DNA of 64,000 nucleotides from Lysobacter stagni (GCF_030053425.1 NZ_JASGBI010000001.1:1496001-1560000), one strand, 5' to 3'. Shown: positions 1-9,048, numbered from the stretch's first letter. Made by a program: numbers and translations. The notes: a model not told the origin generated them from the sequence alone.

Positions 1-179
1 GCGCCGGCGATGACGTAACCGCCGATGCGTCCGAGGTTGGCTTCCACCGCGGGCGCGATCGAGGTGCGCGCGTTCGCGGAAAACGTACTGGCGATACCGC
101 CGCACATCGCTGCGCAATGCGCGCCGCCCAGCAGGCCGCTCAGTGAGGCCGCGCCCAGCGTGAGCCAGTCAATCGGCAT
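1..179 (-). CDS. Sulfite exporter TauE/SafE family protein (partial, runs off left edge)
   Basis: This is the N-terminal 59 residues of a membrane protein whose 3' end lies outside the window. The start ATG is at 179 and overlaps the end of ccoS by 11 bases, so it is the last gene of the cbb3 assembly operon seen here. The visible segment carries the GGAHCAAMCGG motif, which is characteristic of the TauE/SafE-like (DsbD-like) proteins routinely encoded next to ccoS. In that context the family is thought to act in metal or thiol transport for oxidase assembly. The family call rests on this motif and on position; the exact substrate is unknown. Confidence 0.75.
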   Translation of the reverse strand, partial: MPIDWLTLGAASLSGLLGGAHCAAMCGGIASTFSANARTSIAPAVEANLGRIGGYVIAG

Positions 180-360
180 GGTCGTCCGGCGACTGCGGCT
201 GCGACTGCTTCGGAAGCGGGAGCGGATCGTCGCGCAGGATGTCGATCGCCGGCGTGTCCAGATCGTCGAACTGTCCCTTGCGCACGGCCCAGACGAAGGC
301 GCCGATGGCGATGCCGAGCAGCACGATGCTGATGGGAACGAGGAGAAGGAGGATGTTCAT
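169..360 (-). CDS. ccoS: Cbb3-type cytochrome oxidase assembly protein CcoS
   Basis: This is a 63-residue protein with one N-terminal membrane helix (about residues 2-25), then the conserved GQFDDLDTPA segment and a short polar tail. CcoS (FixS) is needed to insert haem and copper into CcoN during cbb3 oxidase maturation. The start at 360 overlaps the ccoI stop by four bases, which points to translational coupling, and the next gene overlaps its end. Length, motif and order (G-H-I-S) match the canonical ccoGHIS operon. A longer upstream in-frame extension exists inside ccoI but is not credible as coding. Confidence 0.92.
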   Translation of the reverse strand: MNILLLLVPISIVLLGIAIGAFVWAVRKGQFDDLDTPAIDILRDDPLPLPKQSQPQSPDDHAD

Positions 361-2768
361 GCGCGATGCCTCGCAGTCGAAGCGCTGCGTCCAAGACGCA
401 GCGCGTTGAGCGTCACCAGCAGCGACGAGCCCGCCATGCCCAGTGCCGCGATCCACGGTGTGACGTGACCGGTCGCGGCCAGCGGAATGGCAAGCACGTT
501 GTAACCCAGCGCCCAGGCCAGGTTCTGCCGCACCACAGCTTGCGTGCGCCGGGCCAGGGCGATGGCCTGCGGAACGCGCAGCAGCGAGGGGCTGGTGACC
601 ACGAAGTCCGCAGCGCGCTGGGCCAGCGCGGCGCCTTCGGCCATCGCCAGCGACACATCGGCGCCGGCGAGCACCGGCGCATCGTTCAGGCCGTCGCCGA
701 CCATGGCCACCACCTCGCCGCGCGACTGGCGTTCGCGAACGAGCGCGAGCTTCTGTTCCGGCGTCTGGCGCGCGTGCACGTCGTCGATGCCGACCTGCCG
801 GGCGAAGCGTGCCACGGCTACAGGCGCATCACCGCTGCACAGCTCCACCGCGATGCCGGCCTCTCGCAATCCGGCGACGGCGTCGCGCGCACCGTCGCGC
901 AGGGTTTCGCGCACGCCGAAGCGCGACACCGCGCGACTGTTGCGACCCAGCCAGAGCGCGCCGTCGTCCCGCCCATCCGCGGCGAAGTCCGCGCGGCCCA
1001 GGCGCCAGTGCTCGCCATCCACGCGACCCTCGATGCCCATGCCGGCCACGGCACGCACTTCCTGCGCCACGTGAGGCGAAGCGACGTCGATGAATGCCTG
1101 CGCCAGCGGATGGCCGCTCTCGCGCTCCAGCGCCGCAGCGATCGCGAGCGCGGTGTCGGTATCGAAGCCGTCGAACGCCTCGACCGAATCCAGTTGCGGG
1201 CGCCCGTTGCTGAGGGTGCCGGTCTTGTCGAGGATGACGCGGTCGACGCGCGCCAGTGTCGCCAGCGCGTCGCCACGCAGCCCGAGCACGCCCATGCGGG
1301 CCAGCGCGCCGTGCGCCACCGTGAGCGCGGTGGGGATCGCCAGCGACAGCGCGCATGGGCAGCTCACCACCAGCAGCGCGAGTGTCACTTCGAATGCGCG
1401 CGCGGGCTCGTGCATGCGCCACCACGCGAACGTGGCCACGGCGCACAGCACCAGTACGACCAGGAATGCCGCGGACACGCGTTCGGCGATGCGCGCCAGC
1501 TGCGGGCGCGTACCCTGCGCATGTTCCACCAGGCGGGTGAGTTCGGACAGGCGGGTGTCCGCACCCACGCGCGTCACGCGCAGGCGCGCGGCCTGTTCGC
1601 GGCAGACGCTGCCGGCCAGTGCGCCTTCGCCGGGATCCCGCCGCACGGGGGCGGATTCGCCGGTGATGAGCGCTTCGTCGAACGAAGAAGACTGATCGAG
1701 CAGCACGCCGTCCGCGGGCACGGCCTCACCCGTGGCCACGCGCACCACGTCGCCCACGGCGAGCTCGCCGACCGGAACCTGCTCCGGCTGTCCGTCGCGC
1801 GCCTCGCGCGTGGCCAGCGCGGGCCGCGCACGCGCCAGTGCATCGACCTGGGCACTGGCGACGCCGCGCGCGCGCTGTTCGAACATGCGCGCCACCAGCA
1901 ACAGCAGCACGAACATCACCGCCGCGTCGTACCAGACGTGCGCGCCACCGCGCAGGGTTTCGACCAGGCTGGCGAAGTAGGCGAGCAGGGTGGAACTGGC
2001 GATCAGCGTGTCCATGCCCAGGCGCCGCCCGCGCAACTCGTTCCACATGCCTTCCAGGAATGGCCAGCCGGAATAGAACACCACCGGCGTGGATACCAGG
2101 AAGGTGATCCAGCGGAAGAAATCGCGGGTAGCGGTGGGCATCTGCTGCGCGCTGTCCAGGTACAGCGCCTCGGCGAACATCATCGCCTGGAGCGCACCCA
2201 GACCCGCAACGCCCAGTCGCAACAGCCAGCGCCGGCGGTCGCGGCGGCGCGCCTGCTCGCGCGCCTCGCCCGTGGCCAGCCACGGGCGGTAGCCCAGCGC
2301 GCTCAGGCGCGACATGAGGCCCGACAGCGCGACCTTCGCCGGATCCCACGCGATCACGATGCGTCCGGTCACCGCGTTGGCACCGGCATCGAGCACGCCG
2401 GGATGGCGGCGCAAGGCGCGGTCGATCAGCCACGCACACGCGGCGCACCGCATGGCGTCGGTGAGCACGGTGATCTCGCGGCCGCCGGGAATGACGCGAC
2501 TGTGCTCGGCGAGCACGACATCGCGATCCCACGCGGAGAAGTCAGCGCCGCCCGCGTCGACGCGGCCGGCCGGCACGGTGCGCAGCTGGTAGTAGTCGCC
2601 CAGCGCGGCCTCGCGGATCCACTCGGCGGCCGCGGCGCATCCGGTGCAGCAGAACGCGCCCTTCGCACCGACCACGGCGTCATCGGGAAGCGGTGCGCCG
2701 CAATGCAGGCAATCCGCACGTGCGGTGACGACGGAACCGGTCGCGGAGGCGGCGACGGACACGCTCAC
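357..2768 (-). CDS. ccoI: Copper-translocating P1B-type ATPase CcoI (FixI)
   Basis: This 803-residue inner-membrane ATPase delivers copper for the CcoN CuB centre. The N-terminus has a cysteine-rich metal-binding segment (DCLHCG near residue 20, CCTGC near 41) and then an HMA-type site, MRCAACA near residue 104. Further along are the membrane CPC ion motif (SCPCALS, about 467), the phosphorylation motif DKTGT (about 511) and the GDGLND hinge motif near 700. The start is a GTG that overlaps the fixH stop (GTGA), so the genes are coupled. The N-terminal double-cysteine domain and the place between fixH and ccoS separate it from general CopA exporters. Confidence 0.95.
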   Translation of the reverse strand: MSVSVAASATGSVVTARADCLHCGAPLPDDAVVGAKGAFCCTGCAAAAEWIREAALGDYYQLRTVPAGRVDAGGADFSAWDRDVVLAEHSRVIPGGREITVLTDAMRCAACAWLIDRALRRHPGVLDAGANAVTGRIVIAWDPAKVALSGLMSRLSALGYRPWLATGEAREQARRRDRRRWLLRLGVAGLGALQAMMFAEALYLDSAQQMPTATRDFFRWITFLVSTPVVFYSGWPFLEGMWNELRGRRLGMDTLIASSTLLAYFASLVETLRGGAHVWYDAAVMFVLLLLVARMFEQRARGVASAQVDALARARPALATREARDGQPEQVPVGELAVGDVVRVATGEAVPADGVLLDQSSSFDEALITGESAPVRRDPGEGALAGSVCREQAARLRVTRVGADTRLSELTRLVEHAQGTRPQLARIAERVSAAFLVVLVLCAVATFAWWRMHEPARAFEVTLALLVVSCPCALSLAIPTALTVAHGALARMGVLGLRGDALATLARVDRVILDKTGTLSNGRPQLDSVEAFDGFDTDTALAIAAALERESGHPLAQAFIDVASPHVAQEVRAVAGMGIEGRVDGEHWRLGRADFAADGRDDGALWLGRNSRAVSRFGVRETLRDGARDAVAGLREAGIAVELCSGDAPVAVARFARQVGIDDVHARQTPEQKLALVRERQSRGEVVAMVGDGLNDAPVLAGADVSLAMAEGAALAQRAADFVVTSPSLLRVPQAIALARRTQAVVRQNLAWALGYNVLAIPLAATGHVTPWIAALGMAGSSLLVTLNALRLGRSASTARHRA

Positions 2769-3274
2769 TCCTTGGCCAGCGAGGGCCCCAGGTAGGCGGC
2801 GAGCTGGCCGGCATGCAGGCGTCCACGCAGACGCCAGGAACCGTCCGACGGGGTCAGTTGCAGCAGCCAGTCGTGATCGAGCGGCAATTGCACCGGCGCG
2901 CGCCAGCCCAGCTCGGATGGCTGCAGCTGCAGCGTGCGGTCCTGCGTGGCTTCGGTGGGATGGGAGAGCGTGAGCGTCAGCGGACGATCGCGACCCACCG
3001 CGCCTTGGCCGAAGCCGCCGTCCACCGGCAGCAGTTCGACGTTCTTGCGGTCCACGCGCAACACGGCCGACAACTTGAGCTCCTGCGCGCGTGCATCGGG
3101 CGCGAGTTCGGTGACCTGGATCTGCGCGGTGCGTTCCACGGTGTCGATGACCGCGTCGGTGCTGCCGCTTTCCAGGGCAATCACCACCAGCCCGACGCCC
3201 GCGACGATGGAGGCGATCGGCAGGCCGATCACCAGCCAGAGCACCGGGTTTCGCATGGAGCGACGCTCATCCAT
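2765..3274 (-). CDS. ccoH: FixH/CcoH family cbb3 oxidase assembly protein
   Basis: This is a 169-residue protein with a single N-terminal membrane helix (about residues 11-32, after MRNPVLWLVIGLP) and a periplasmic beta-rich domain with the FixH pattern ending in GRLHAGQLAAYLG. CcoH stabilises the cbb3 complex and interacts with CcoP during assembly. The ATG at 3274 shares a base with the ccoG stop (TGATG). A second in-frame ATG at 3256 is an alternative start that would shorten it by six residues. The gene is tightly packed between ccoG and ccoI. Confidence 0.88.
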   Translation of the reverse strand: MDERRSMRNPVLWLVIGLPIASIVAGVGLVVIALESGSTDAVIDTVERTAQIQVTELAPDARAQELKLSAVLRVDRKNVELLPVDGGFGQGAVGRDRPLTLTLSHPTEATQDRTLQLQPSELGWRAPVQLPLDHDWLLQLTPSDGSWRLRGRLHAGQLAAYLGPSLAKE

Positions 3275-4827
3275 CACATCGGCCCGAAGAAGGTGGAGGG
3301 AACATCCGTCTGCGCGGCGCCATCGGTGCGCTGGACGCGGAAGGTGATGGTCTGCTTTCCGCGCACGTCCTGCGGCGCGGACACCACGATCGGCAGATTG
3401 GAAACCTGCTCGGCCTGCGCCTGCACCGTCAGTTCGCCGTCGCGCAGCACGATGCCGGCCGGCGCCTGCAGGGTGATGCGGAAGGTGTGCGGTGCGGTGT
3501 CCTTGTTCACGAGCTTGAGGGTATAGCTGTTCTCGACCCGATTGTCGTCGGTCTGGCGATACAGCGCATTGCGGTCGCGCAACACTTCCGCGATCAGCGG
3601 GCTGCGGTTCGCCACGCCCCAGGCCCAGGCCAGGCACAGCGCCAGCAGCAGCGCGCCGTACACCCAGACGCGGGCGCGCAGCACACGCGTGGGCTTGCCG
3701 TCGATGGCGTTCTGCGTGGCGTAGCGGATGAGGCCGTGCGGATAGCCCATCTTGTCCATCACCTGGTCGCAGGCGTCGATGCAGGCGCCGCAGGCGATGC
3801 ACTCGTACTGCAGGCCGTTGCGGATGTCGATGCCCGTGGGGCAGACCTGCACGCAGATCGTGCAGTCGATGCAGTCGCCCAGTTCATCCGGCGCGAACTT
3901 CGGCAGCGGTTCGACCTTCAGGCCCACGTCGGTGACGGCGGTGGTGCCGGCCGCCTGCATGGCGGTGTCGGTGCCGAAGTGGGCGGCGCGGACCACGTAG
4001 TCGTAGGCGGTCTTCACGTCGAGCAGGCCGCGCGCGCGTTCGAGCACGCTCTGCAGGCCGCGCTTGCGTGGACCGCGCGGTTCGCCGCGCATGGGGTCGT
4101 AGGCGATGATCAGCGTGTTGCGGTCGAACATCGCGCTCTGGAAGCGCGCATAGGGGCACATGTACTTGCAGACCTGCTCGCGCAGGAAGCCGGCGTTGCC
4201 CCAGGTGGCCAGCGCGTAGAACAGCACCCAGAAGGTTTCCCATCCGCCCCAGCCCGGCGCCTGGCCGACGAAGGGCGTGCGTGCGGCGAGGTCGGTGATC
4301 GGCGTGAAGAAGCCGACGAACGTGAAGCCCGTCCACAGCGCGAACACCAGCCACAGCGCGTGCTTGCCGCCCTTGCGCACCAGCTTGTTGCGGTTCCACG
4401 GGCCCGCGTCGAGCTTCATGCGTGCGTTGCGGTCGCCTTCGGTCCACTGCTCCATCCACAGGAAGACTTCGGTCCACACCGTCTGCGGGCAGGCGTAGCC
4501 GCACCACAGGCGGCCGGCCAGTGCGGTGAAGAAGAACAGGCAGAGGCCGGCGATGATCAGCAGCATCGCCAGGAACACGAAATCCTGCGGCCAGAAGTTC
4601 AGGCCGAACACGTAGAACTTGCGTGCGGGCAGGTCGAACAGCACGGCCTGGCGGCCGTCCCAGCGCAGCCACGGGAACACGTAGAACATGCCCAGCAGCA
4701 GCACCACGGCCAGCTTGCGCCAGGTCTGGAAACCGCCCTGTACGTCGCGCGGATAGATCTTCCGCTCGCTGACGTACAGCGCGTTGCCGCCGTCATCCAG
4801 CAGGTCGATCGCGATCTTCTTGGTCAT
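3274..4827 (-). CDS. ccoG: Cytochrome c oxidase accessory protein CcoG (RdxA/FixG)
   Basis: This is a 517-residue membrane iron-sulfur protein. It has several membrane helices in the first half (one opening with VVLLLGMFYVFPWL). Two [4Fe-4S] ferredoxin-type motifs follow: CIDCTICVQVCP near residue 319 and CIACGACIDACD near 344. One more helix and a C-terminal Ig-like periplasmic domain complete the protein. CcoG acts as a cupric reductase that supplies Cu(I) to the oxidase assembly line. It leads the ccoGHIS block and follows the structural genes after a 98-residue membrane protein. Length and domain order are normal for the family. Confidence 0.94.
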   Translation of the reverse strand: MTKKIAIDLLDDGGNALYVSERKIYPRDVQGGFQTWRKLAVVLLLGMFYVFPWLRWDGRQAVLFDLPARKFYVFGLNFWPQDFVFLAMLLIIAGLCLFFFTALAGRLWCGYACPQTVWTEVFLWMEQWTEGDRNARMKLDAGPWNRNKLVRKGGKHALWLVFALWTGFTFVGFFTPITDLAARTPFVGQAPGWGGWETFWVLFYALATWGNAGFLREQVCKYMCPYARFQSAMFDRNTLIIAYDPMRGEPRGPRKRGLQSVLERARGLLDVKTAYDYVVRAAHFGTDTAMQAAGTTAVTDVGLKVEPLPKFAPDELGDCIDCTICVQVCPTGIDIRNGLQYECIACGACIDACDQVMDKMGYPHGLIRYATQNAIDGKPTRVLRARVWVYGALLLALCLAWAWGVANRSPLIAEVLRDRNALYRQTDDNRVENSYTLKLVNKDTAPHTFRITLQAPAGIVLRDGELTVQAQAEQVSNLPIVVSAPQDVRGKQTITFRVQRTDGAAQTDVPSTFFGPM

Positions 4828-4842
4828 TGCGGTTGCCCGGGA

Positions 4843-5139
4843 TTACTCCGGCCGAAGGGGCCGGTTGAAGCGGCTGGCGGGGCGAAGCAGGACCCAGGTG
4901 AACGCACTGGATGCAGCCGTCGCCAGCCAGAACATGAAAAAGCCCAGGCTGTACCCCAGCGTGCGCGTCATCGGCAGGTCGGGGAACGTCATGTCGCGCA
5001 GGGCCAGCGGGTCGACGAAGGCGAAGAACACCATCGTCGCCACGCATGCCGAGAAGAAGCTCGGCCAAAGGATCGCCCCGAGCCGCTGGGAAAGCGGTCG
5101 GGGCGGGTGATCGAATCGCAGAGGTGTCTGAGTATTCAT
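4843..5139 (-). CDS. Small membrane protein between ccoP and ccoG
   Basis: This is a 98-residue protein with two predicted membrane helices (around FFSACVATMVFFAF and LGYSLGFFMFWLATAASSAF). Its ATG at 5139 overlaps the ccoP stop, and it ends 16 bases before ccoG begins, so it is firmly inside the operon. I do not recognise a named family. Its place suggests an accessory role in cbb3 oxidase assembly or stability, which is inference only. It is not CcoQ, which is present separately, and it has no cysteine or haem motif. Confidence 0.8.
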   Translation of the reverse strand: MNTQTPLRFDHPPRPLSQRLGAILWPSFFSACVATMVFFAFVDPLALRDMTFPDLPMTRTLGYSLGFFMFWLATAASSAFTWVLLRPASRFNRPLRPE

Positions 5140-6071
5140 TGCACCGTGGTGGCTGGGGGCTTCCCGACAGGATGCGACAACGACCAGACATATGCAGCGG
5201 CCAGGCGCGCGCGGGTCTCGCCGAGCAGCTGGCGGTGCGCCGGCATGGTGCCGTGGCGTCCGCTGGTGATCGTCTGTCGCAGGCTCTCGCTGCTGTTGCC
5301 GTACAGCCAGTAGTTGTCGGTCAGGTTGGGCGCGCCCAGTTCCTGGTTGCCCTTGCCGTCGATGCCATGGCACGCCACGCACACGCCCTCGTACAGCGCC
5401 TTGCCCTGTGCGGCCATGTAGTTGTTCTGCATCGAGGCCGGATCCGACAGCGTGCGCACGTAGGCGACCACGTAATCGACCGCGTTGTCGCCGCCCATGC
5501 CGGTCAGCACCTTGCCCCATTCCGGCATCACGCCCTCGCGGCCGTCCAGGACGGTCTGCAGGATGCGATCGGGCGTACCGCCCCAATGCCAGATGTCGTC
5601 GGTCAGGTTGGGATAGCCGATCGCACCCTGTGCCGTGGAACCGTGGCAGGTGGCGCAGGTGTTGTTGAAGATCGAACGGCCCAAGGCCAGCGCCTTCGGA
5701 TTGCCCGCGAGCACGTCGATCGACTTGCCCGCGTACGGTGCGAAGGTCTGCTCCAGCTTCGCATCCTCACGCGCCTTGGCCGCGGCATGCTCGCCCGAGG
5801 AGGTCCAGCCGGCGACGCCGGCGATGGCGCCCAGGCCCGGGAAATAGATCAGGTACCCGATGGCGAAAACGATGGTGATGTAGAAAAGGTTGATCCACCA
5901 CTTCGGCATCGGCTTGTTGTACTCGGTGAGATCACCGTCCCAGATGTGGCTGGTGTCGGTCGGGGCGGGATCGCCCGGACGACGCTTGCCCGTCCACCAC
6001 AGCAACCAGACGCAACCCAGGATGTTGATCGCAACCAGCACGATCACGTACCACGACCAGCCGGCGGTCAT
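5136..6071 (-). CDS. ccoP: Cbb3-type cytochrome c oxidase subunit III, dihaem CcoP
   Basis: This 311-residue dihaem cytochrome c carries electrons from the cytochrome c pool to CcoO/CcoN. It has an N-terminal helix (WSWYVIVLVAINILGCVWLL) followed by a GxWxGDLTEYNKPMPKWW-type segment and a second helix, as in the family. Two c-type haem sites are visible: CATCH near residue 137 and CVACH near 229. It overlaps ccoQ upstream and the small membrane gene downstream by four bases each. Length is typical. Confidence 0.95.
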   Translation of the reverse strand: MTAGWSWYVIVLVAINILGCVWLLWWTGKRRPGDPAPTDTSHIWDGDLTEYNKPMPKWWINLFYITIVFAIGYLIYFPGLGAIAGVAGWTSSGEHAAAKAREDAKLEQTFAPYAGKSIDVLAGNPKALALGRSIFNNTCATCHGSTAQGAIGYPNLTDDIWHWGGTPDRILQTVLDGREGVMPEWGKVLTGMGGDNAVDYVVAYVRTLSDPASMQNNYMAAQGKALYEGVCVACHGIDGKGNQELGAPNLTDNYWLYGNSSESLRQTITSGRHGTMPAHRQLLGETRARLAAAYVWSLSHPVGKPPATTVQ

Positions 6072-6211
6072 CGCTTTGTCTCCTTGTGATCGCCTTCGAG
6101 CGGCAGGCGTGCGGCCGCGTCGAATTCATTCTTGCGCTTCGGGCTCCAGGCCCAGATCCAGCCGGCCAGGAACAGCACCAGCAGCACGGTTGTCACGATT
6201 CCGGACAGCAT
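6068..6211 (-). CDS. ccoQ: Cbb3-type cytochrome oxidase subunit CcoQ (FixQ)
   Basis: This is a 47-residue single-helix protein (MLSGIVTTVLLVLFLAGWIW, then the AWSPKRKNEFDAAA tail). CcoQ stabilises the interaction of CcoP with the CcoNO core. The start at 6211 lies two bases beyond the ccoO stop and its end overlaps ccoP. Upstream in-frame sequence belongs to ccoO and is ignored. The WxxxxKxxFxxAAxLPL pattern is typical of CcoQ. Confidence 0.9.
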   Translation of the reverse strand: MLSGIVTTVLLVLFLAGWIWAWSPKRKNEFDAAARLPLEGDHKETKR

Positions 6212-6212
6212 G

Positions 6213-6827
6213 TCAGCCTCCCCTCGGGGCATGGCGACCGAGGCCCTGCAGATAGGCGACCACGGCGTCGAGTTCGGTTTTTCCCGCCACCGCTGCGGCG
6301 GCGCCGGCGATGTCCTGGTCGGAGTACGGATCACCCACGCGCTTGAGGGCGCGCATGTGGTTGGTGATCTGTTCGCCGTCCAGCTCGTTCTTCGCCAGCC
6401 ACGGGAAACCAGGCATGTTCGATTCGGGCACCACGTCGCGCGGGTTGATCAGGTGCACGCGATGCCAGTCGTCGGAGTAACGCCCACCCACGCGCGCCAG
6501 ATCCGGGCCGGTGCGCTTGCTGCCCCACTGGAACGGACGGTCGTAGACGGATTCACCGGCCAGCGAGTAGTGGCCGTAGCGCTCGGTCTCGAAGCGCAGC
6601 GTGCGGACCATCTGCGAGTGGCAGTTGTAGCAACCCTCGCGGACGTACACGTCGCGACCGGCGAGTTCGAGCGCGGGGTAGGGCTTAACGCCGGGCAGGG
6701 GCTCGATGGCCTCGGCCTGGTGCATCAGCGGGACGATCTCGGCGAGGCCGCCGAAGGAGACGGCCACGGCGATCAGCACCGCCATCAGGCCCACATTGGT
6801 TTCGATCTTCTCGTGTGAATGACTCAT
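6213..6827 (-). CDS. ccoO: Cbb3-type cytochrome c oxidase subunit II, monohaem CcoO
   Basis: This 204-residue membrane-anchored c-type cytochrome has one N-terminal helix ([23 protein letters not shown]) and one haem site, [10 protein letters not shown] near residue 65. Other family hallmarks are the [19 protein letters not shown] segment and the downstream methionine-bearing SNMPGFPWL motif that supplies the axial ligand. It hands electrons from CcoP to CcoN. It lies eight bases after ccoN and directly before ccoQ. Length fits the family. Confidence 0.95.
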   Translation of the reverse strand: MSHSHEKIETNVGLMAVLIAVAVSFGGLAEIVPLMHQAEAIEPLPGVKPYPALELAGRDVYVREGCYNCHSQMVRTLRFETERYGHYSLAGESVYDRPFQWGSKRTGPDLARVGGRYSDDWHRVHLINPRDVVPESNMPGFPWLAKNELDGEQITNHMRALKRVGDPYSDQDIAGAAAAVAGKTELDAVVAYLQGLGRHAPRGG

Positions 6828-6835
6828 GTCGGACC

Positions 6836-8275
6836 TCAGGCGTGGGCACTGGCGGCATCCGGCGGCAGCACCGGAGTCGGGACGAGATCACGCGCCTGTT
6901 GCCAGGTGCGCACGACGTTCCAGGCCATCACCAGCATGCCGCTCAGGACGATCAGGCCACCGGCCAGTCGACCCAGGTAGTACGGATAGGTCGCGTTGAG
7001 CGCTTCGACGAAGCTGTAGGTGAGCGTGCCGTCGGGATTGGTGGCGCGCCACATCAGGCCCTGCATCACGCCGGCGATCCACATCGAGGCGATGTAGAAC
7101 ACCACGCCCACGGTGTGCAGCCAGAAGTGCAGGTCGATCGCCTTCACCGAGAACATGCGTTCCTGGCCAAGCAGGCGCGGCAGCATCGCGTAGACGGCGC
7201 CGATGGAGATCATCGCCACCCAGCCCAGCGCGCCGGCATGGACGTGACCGACGGTCCAGTCGGTGTAGTGCGAGAGCGAGTTGACCGTCTTGATCGACAT
7301 CATCGGCCCCTCGAAGGTGGCGATCATGTAGAACGAGACCGCGACGATGAGGAACTTCAGGATCGGATCGGTGCGCAGTTTGTCCCATGCGCCGGAGAGG
7401 GTCATGATGCCGTTGATCGCACCGCCCCAGCTGGGTGCCAGCAGCACCAGCGAGAACACCATGCCCAGCGACTGCGCCCAGTCGGGCAGCGCCGTGTACT
7501 GCAGATGGTGCGGGCCGGCCCACATGTAGATGGCGATCAGTGCCCAGAAGTGCACGATCGACAGCCGGTACGAATACACCGGCCGGTTGGCCTGCTTGGG
7601 AACGAAGTAGTACATCATTCCCAGGAAGCCGGCGGTCAGGAAGAAGCCCACCGCGTTGTGGCCGTACCACCACTGCGCCATCGCGTCGACCGCGCCCGTG
7701 TAGAGCGAGTACGACTTGAACGCGCCGGCCGGGATGGCCAGGTTGTTGACGATGTGCAGCAGCGCGATGGTGATGATGAACGCGCCATAGAACCAGTTGG
7801 CGACGTAGATGTGCTTCACGCGCCGCTTGACGATGGTGCCGAAGAACACCACCGCGTACGACACCCAGACCAGCGTGATCAGGATGTCGATCGGCCATTC
7901 GAGCTCGGCGTATTCCTTGCCCTGGGTCAGGCCCATCGGCAGCGTGATCGCCGCCGCGACGATCACCGCGTTCCAGCCCCAGAAGGTGAAGGCCGCGAGT
8001 TTGTCGAACGCCAGCCGCACATGGCAGGTGCGCTGCACCACGTGGTAGCTGGTCGCGAACAGCGCGCAGCCGCCGAAGGCGAAGATCACCGCGTTGGTGT
8101 GCAGTGGTCGCAGGCGACCATAGCTCAGCCAGGGAATGTCGAAGTTGAGCGCCGGCCAGTACAGCTGGGCGGCGATGATCACGCCGACGAGCATGCCGAC
8201 GATGCCCCAGACCACCGTCATCGCGGTGAACTGGCGCACGATCTTGTCGTTATAGGTTTCTACGGATGTCTGCAT
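6836..8275 (-). CDS. ccoN: Cbb3-type cytochrome c oxidase subunit I, CcoN
   Basis: This is the 479-residue catalytic haem-copper subunit, a polytopic membrane protein that reduces oxygen to water at low oxygen tension. Visible signatures include [20 protein letters not shown] (haem ligand region), [18 protein letters not shown] (CuB histidine and active-site tyrosine region) and [17 protein letters not shown] (haem ligands). I chose ATG 8275 because a GGGGGGA ribosome site sits just before it; a start seven codons earlier would include that site. It heads the operon and follows an FNR/ANR box about 64 bases upstream. Confidence 0.96.
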   Translation of the reverse strand: MQTSVETYNDKIVRQFTAMTVVWGIVGMLVGVIIAAQLYWPALNFDIPWLSYGRLRPLHTNAVIFAFGGCALFATSYHVVQRTCHVRLAFDKLAAFTFWGWNAVIVAAAITLPMGLTQGKEYAELEWPIDILITLVWVSYAVVFFGTIVKRRVKHIYVANWFYGAFIITIALLHIVNNLAIPAGAFKSYSLYTGAVDAMAQWWYGHNAVGFFLTAGFLGMMYYFVPKQANRPVYSYRLSIVHFWALIAIYMWAGPHHLQYTALPDWAQSLGMVFSLVLLAPSWGGAINGIMTLSGAWDKLRTDPILKFLIVAVSFYMIATFEGPMMSIKTVNSLSHYTDWTVGHVHAGALGWVAMISIGAVYAMLPRLLGQERMFSVKAIDLHFWLHTVGVVFYIASMWIAGVMQGLMWRATNPDGTLTYSFVEALNATYPYYLGRLAGGLIVLSGMLVMAWNVVRTWQQARDLVPTPVLPPDAASAHA

Positions 8276-8338
8276 TGTGGGTCCCCCCTGCGCCACGGCC
8301 GGGTCGTCGGCATACTAGGAACGCCCTTTCAGGCGCGC

Positions 8339-8352
8339 TTGATTCAGATCAA
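8339..8352 (-). promoter_or_regulatory. FNR/ANR box upstream of ccoN
   Basis: The site TTGATTCAGATCAA is a perfect match to the FNR-family consensus TTGAT-N4-ATCAA. It lies about 64 bases before the ccoN start, as expected for oxygen-responsive activation of cbb3 oxidase genes. The site is palindromic, so strand follows the target gene. Confidence 0.88.
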
Positions 8353-8416
8353 GTCCCTCTGAACCCCCCGGAGAACGGCCGGAGCGTTCGCGGCGCAAGG
8401 TTGCTCCGGAGACAGT

Positions 8417-8617
8417 TCAGACGCCGTGAGGCTTGATGAAGCCGGTGTGGATGCCCACGGCGACGAGCGCGATCAGCAGGACCGACAGGGCGATGCGACG
8501 GGTCAGGGCCCGGACCGTGCGGCGGCTTTCGCCGCGATCCACCAGCATGTAATAGAGCGCCGCGCCCAGGTTGTAGACGATCAGGCCCAGGAAACCCACG
8601 ATCAGCAGGGTCTTCAT
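8417..8617 (-). CDS. Twin transmembrane protein (DUF2909-like)
   Basis: This is a 66-residue protein with two membrane helices: LLIVGFLGLIVYNLGAALYYML, and LSVLLIALVAVGIHTGF near the C-terminus. They are separated by a basic loop (GESRRTVRALTRR). The pattern LGAALYYMLVDRG and the length match the twin transmembrane proteins found beside cytochrome oxidase genes in gammaproteobacteria. The start at 8617 overlaps the stop of the upstream membrane gene (ATGA), so the two are probably co-translated. Function is unknown; a link with respiration is inference from position. Confidence 0.8.
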   Translation of the reverse strand: MKTLLIVGFLGLIVYNLGAALYYMLVDRGESRRTVRALTRRIALSVLLIALVAVGIHTGFIKPHGV

Positions 8618-8949
8618 GCGGCGCTCCCGGCGATGGCCTCGTCCCGCCGGCGCAGCCAGCGGGTGCGCACCACCAGCGCCAGCGTCATCACGGCCAGGTA
8701 CAGGCCATAGGCCACCGAGGTCGCCAGCACCTGTTTCCACATCGGGCCGTAGCCGGCATCGGCCTCGGCCATGCCCCAGTACATGCCGCCCGCAGCGGCG
8801 GCGGTGGCCAGCAACAGCGACGCCGTGTCGAAGGCAGCCCGGGCCGGGCCGTGCGGTTGCCGTGGGTAGCGCCAGAACAGGACGGACAGCACCGCGAACC
8901 AGGGTGCGAACAGGATCAGGGCAAGGTGCAGCTGGACGCCGGCGGACAC
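8614..8949 (-). CDS. Small membrane protein, paralogue of the gene at 62553-62864
   Basis: This is a 111-residue protein with three to four predicted helices. It uses a GTG start at 8949 because no in-frame ATG lies at the right place. The core LALILFAPWFAVLSVLFW and the AEADAGYGPMWKQVLATSVAYG segment align closely with the protein at 62553 in this window, so the two are paralogues. The end overlaps the twin transmembrane gene by four bases. I do not recognise a named function. Its upstream region is shared with the divergent MocR regulator, whose direct repeats lie 44-95 bases away. Confidence 0.72.
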   Translation of the reverse strand: MSAGVQLHLALILFAPWFAVLSVLFWRYPRQPHGPARAAFDTASLLLATAAAAGGMYWGMAEADAGYGPMWKQVLATSVAYGLYLAVMTLALVVRTRWLRRRDEAIAGSAA

Positions 8950-8992
8950 GGGTGACCCCGTAGCGGGAGGAGGGTGCGGGCAGTCTAGGGAG

Positions 8993-9044
8993 ACCGTATC
9001 AGTTCCAGTAGAATCAGTCGCTGCGAGGAAAAACCGTATCAGTT
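8993..9044 (+). promoter_or_regulatory. Direct-repeat operator candidate for the MocR-type regulator
   Basis: Two identical 12-base repeats, ACCGTATCAGTT, occupy 8993-9004 and 9033-9044, with a 40-base period. They lie in the divergent intergenic region just before the GTG start of the MocR/GntR gene. MocR proteins such as GabR and PdxR bind paired direct repeats near their own genes. That this is the autoregulatory operator is inferred from spacing and position. Confidence 0.6.
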
Positions 9045-9048
9045 TGCC

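Noticed and set aside
366..2795. Long open frame on the plus strand across ccoI
   Set aside because: High GC gives few stops; the protein is Arg/His/Gln-rich and has no motif, while the minus strand encodes a clear P-type ATPase.
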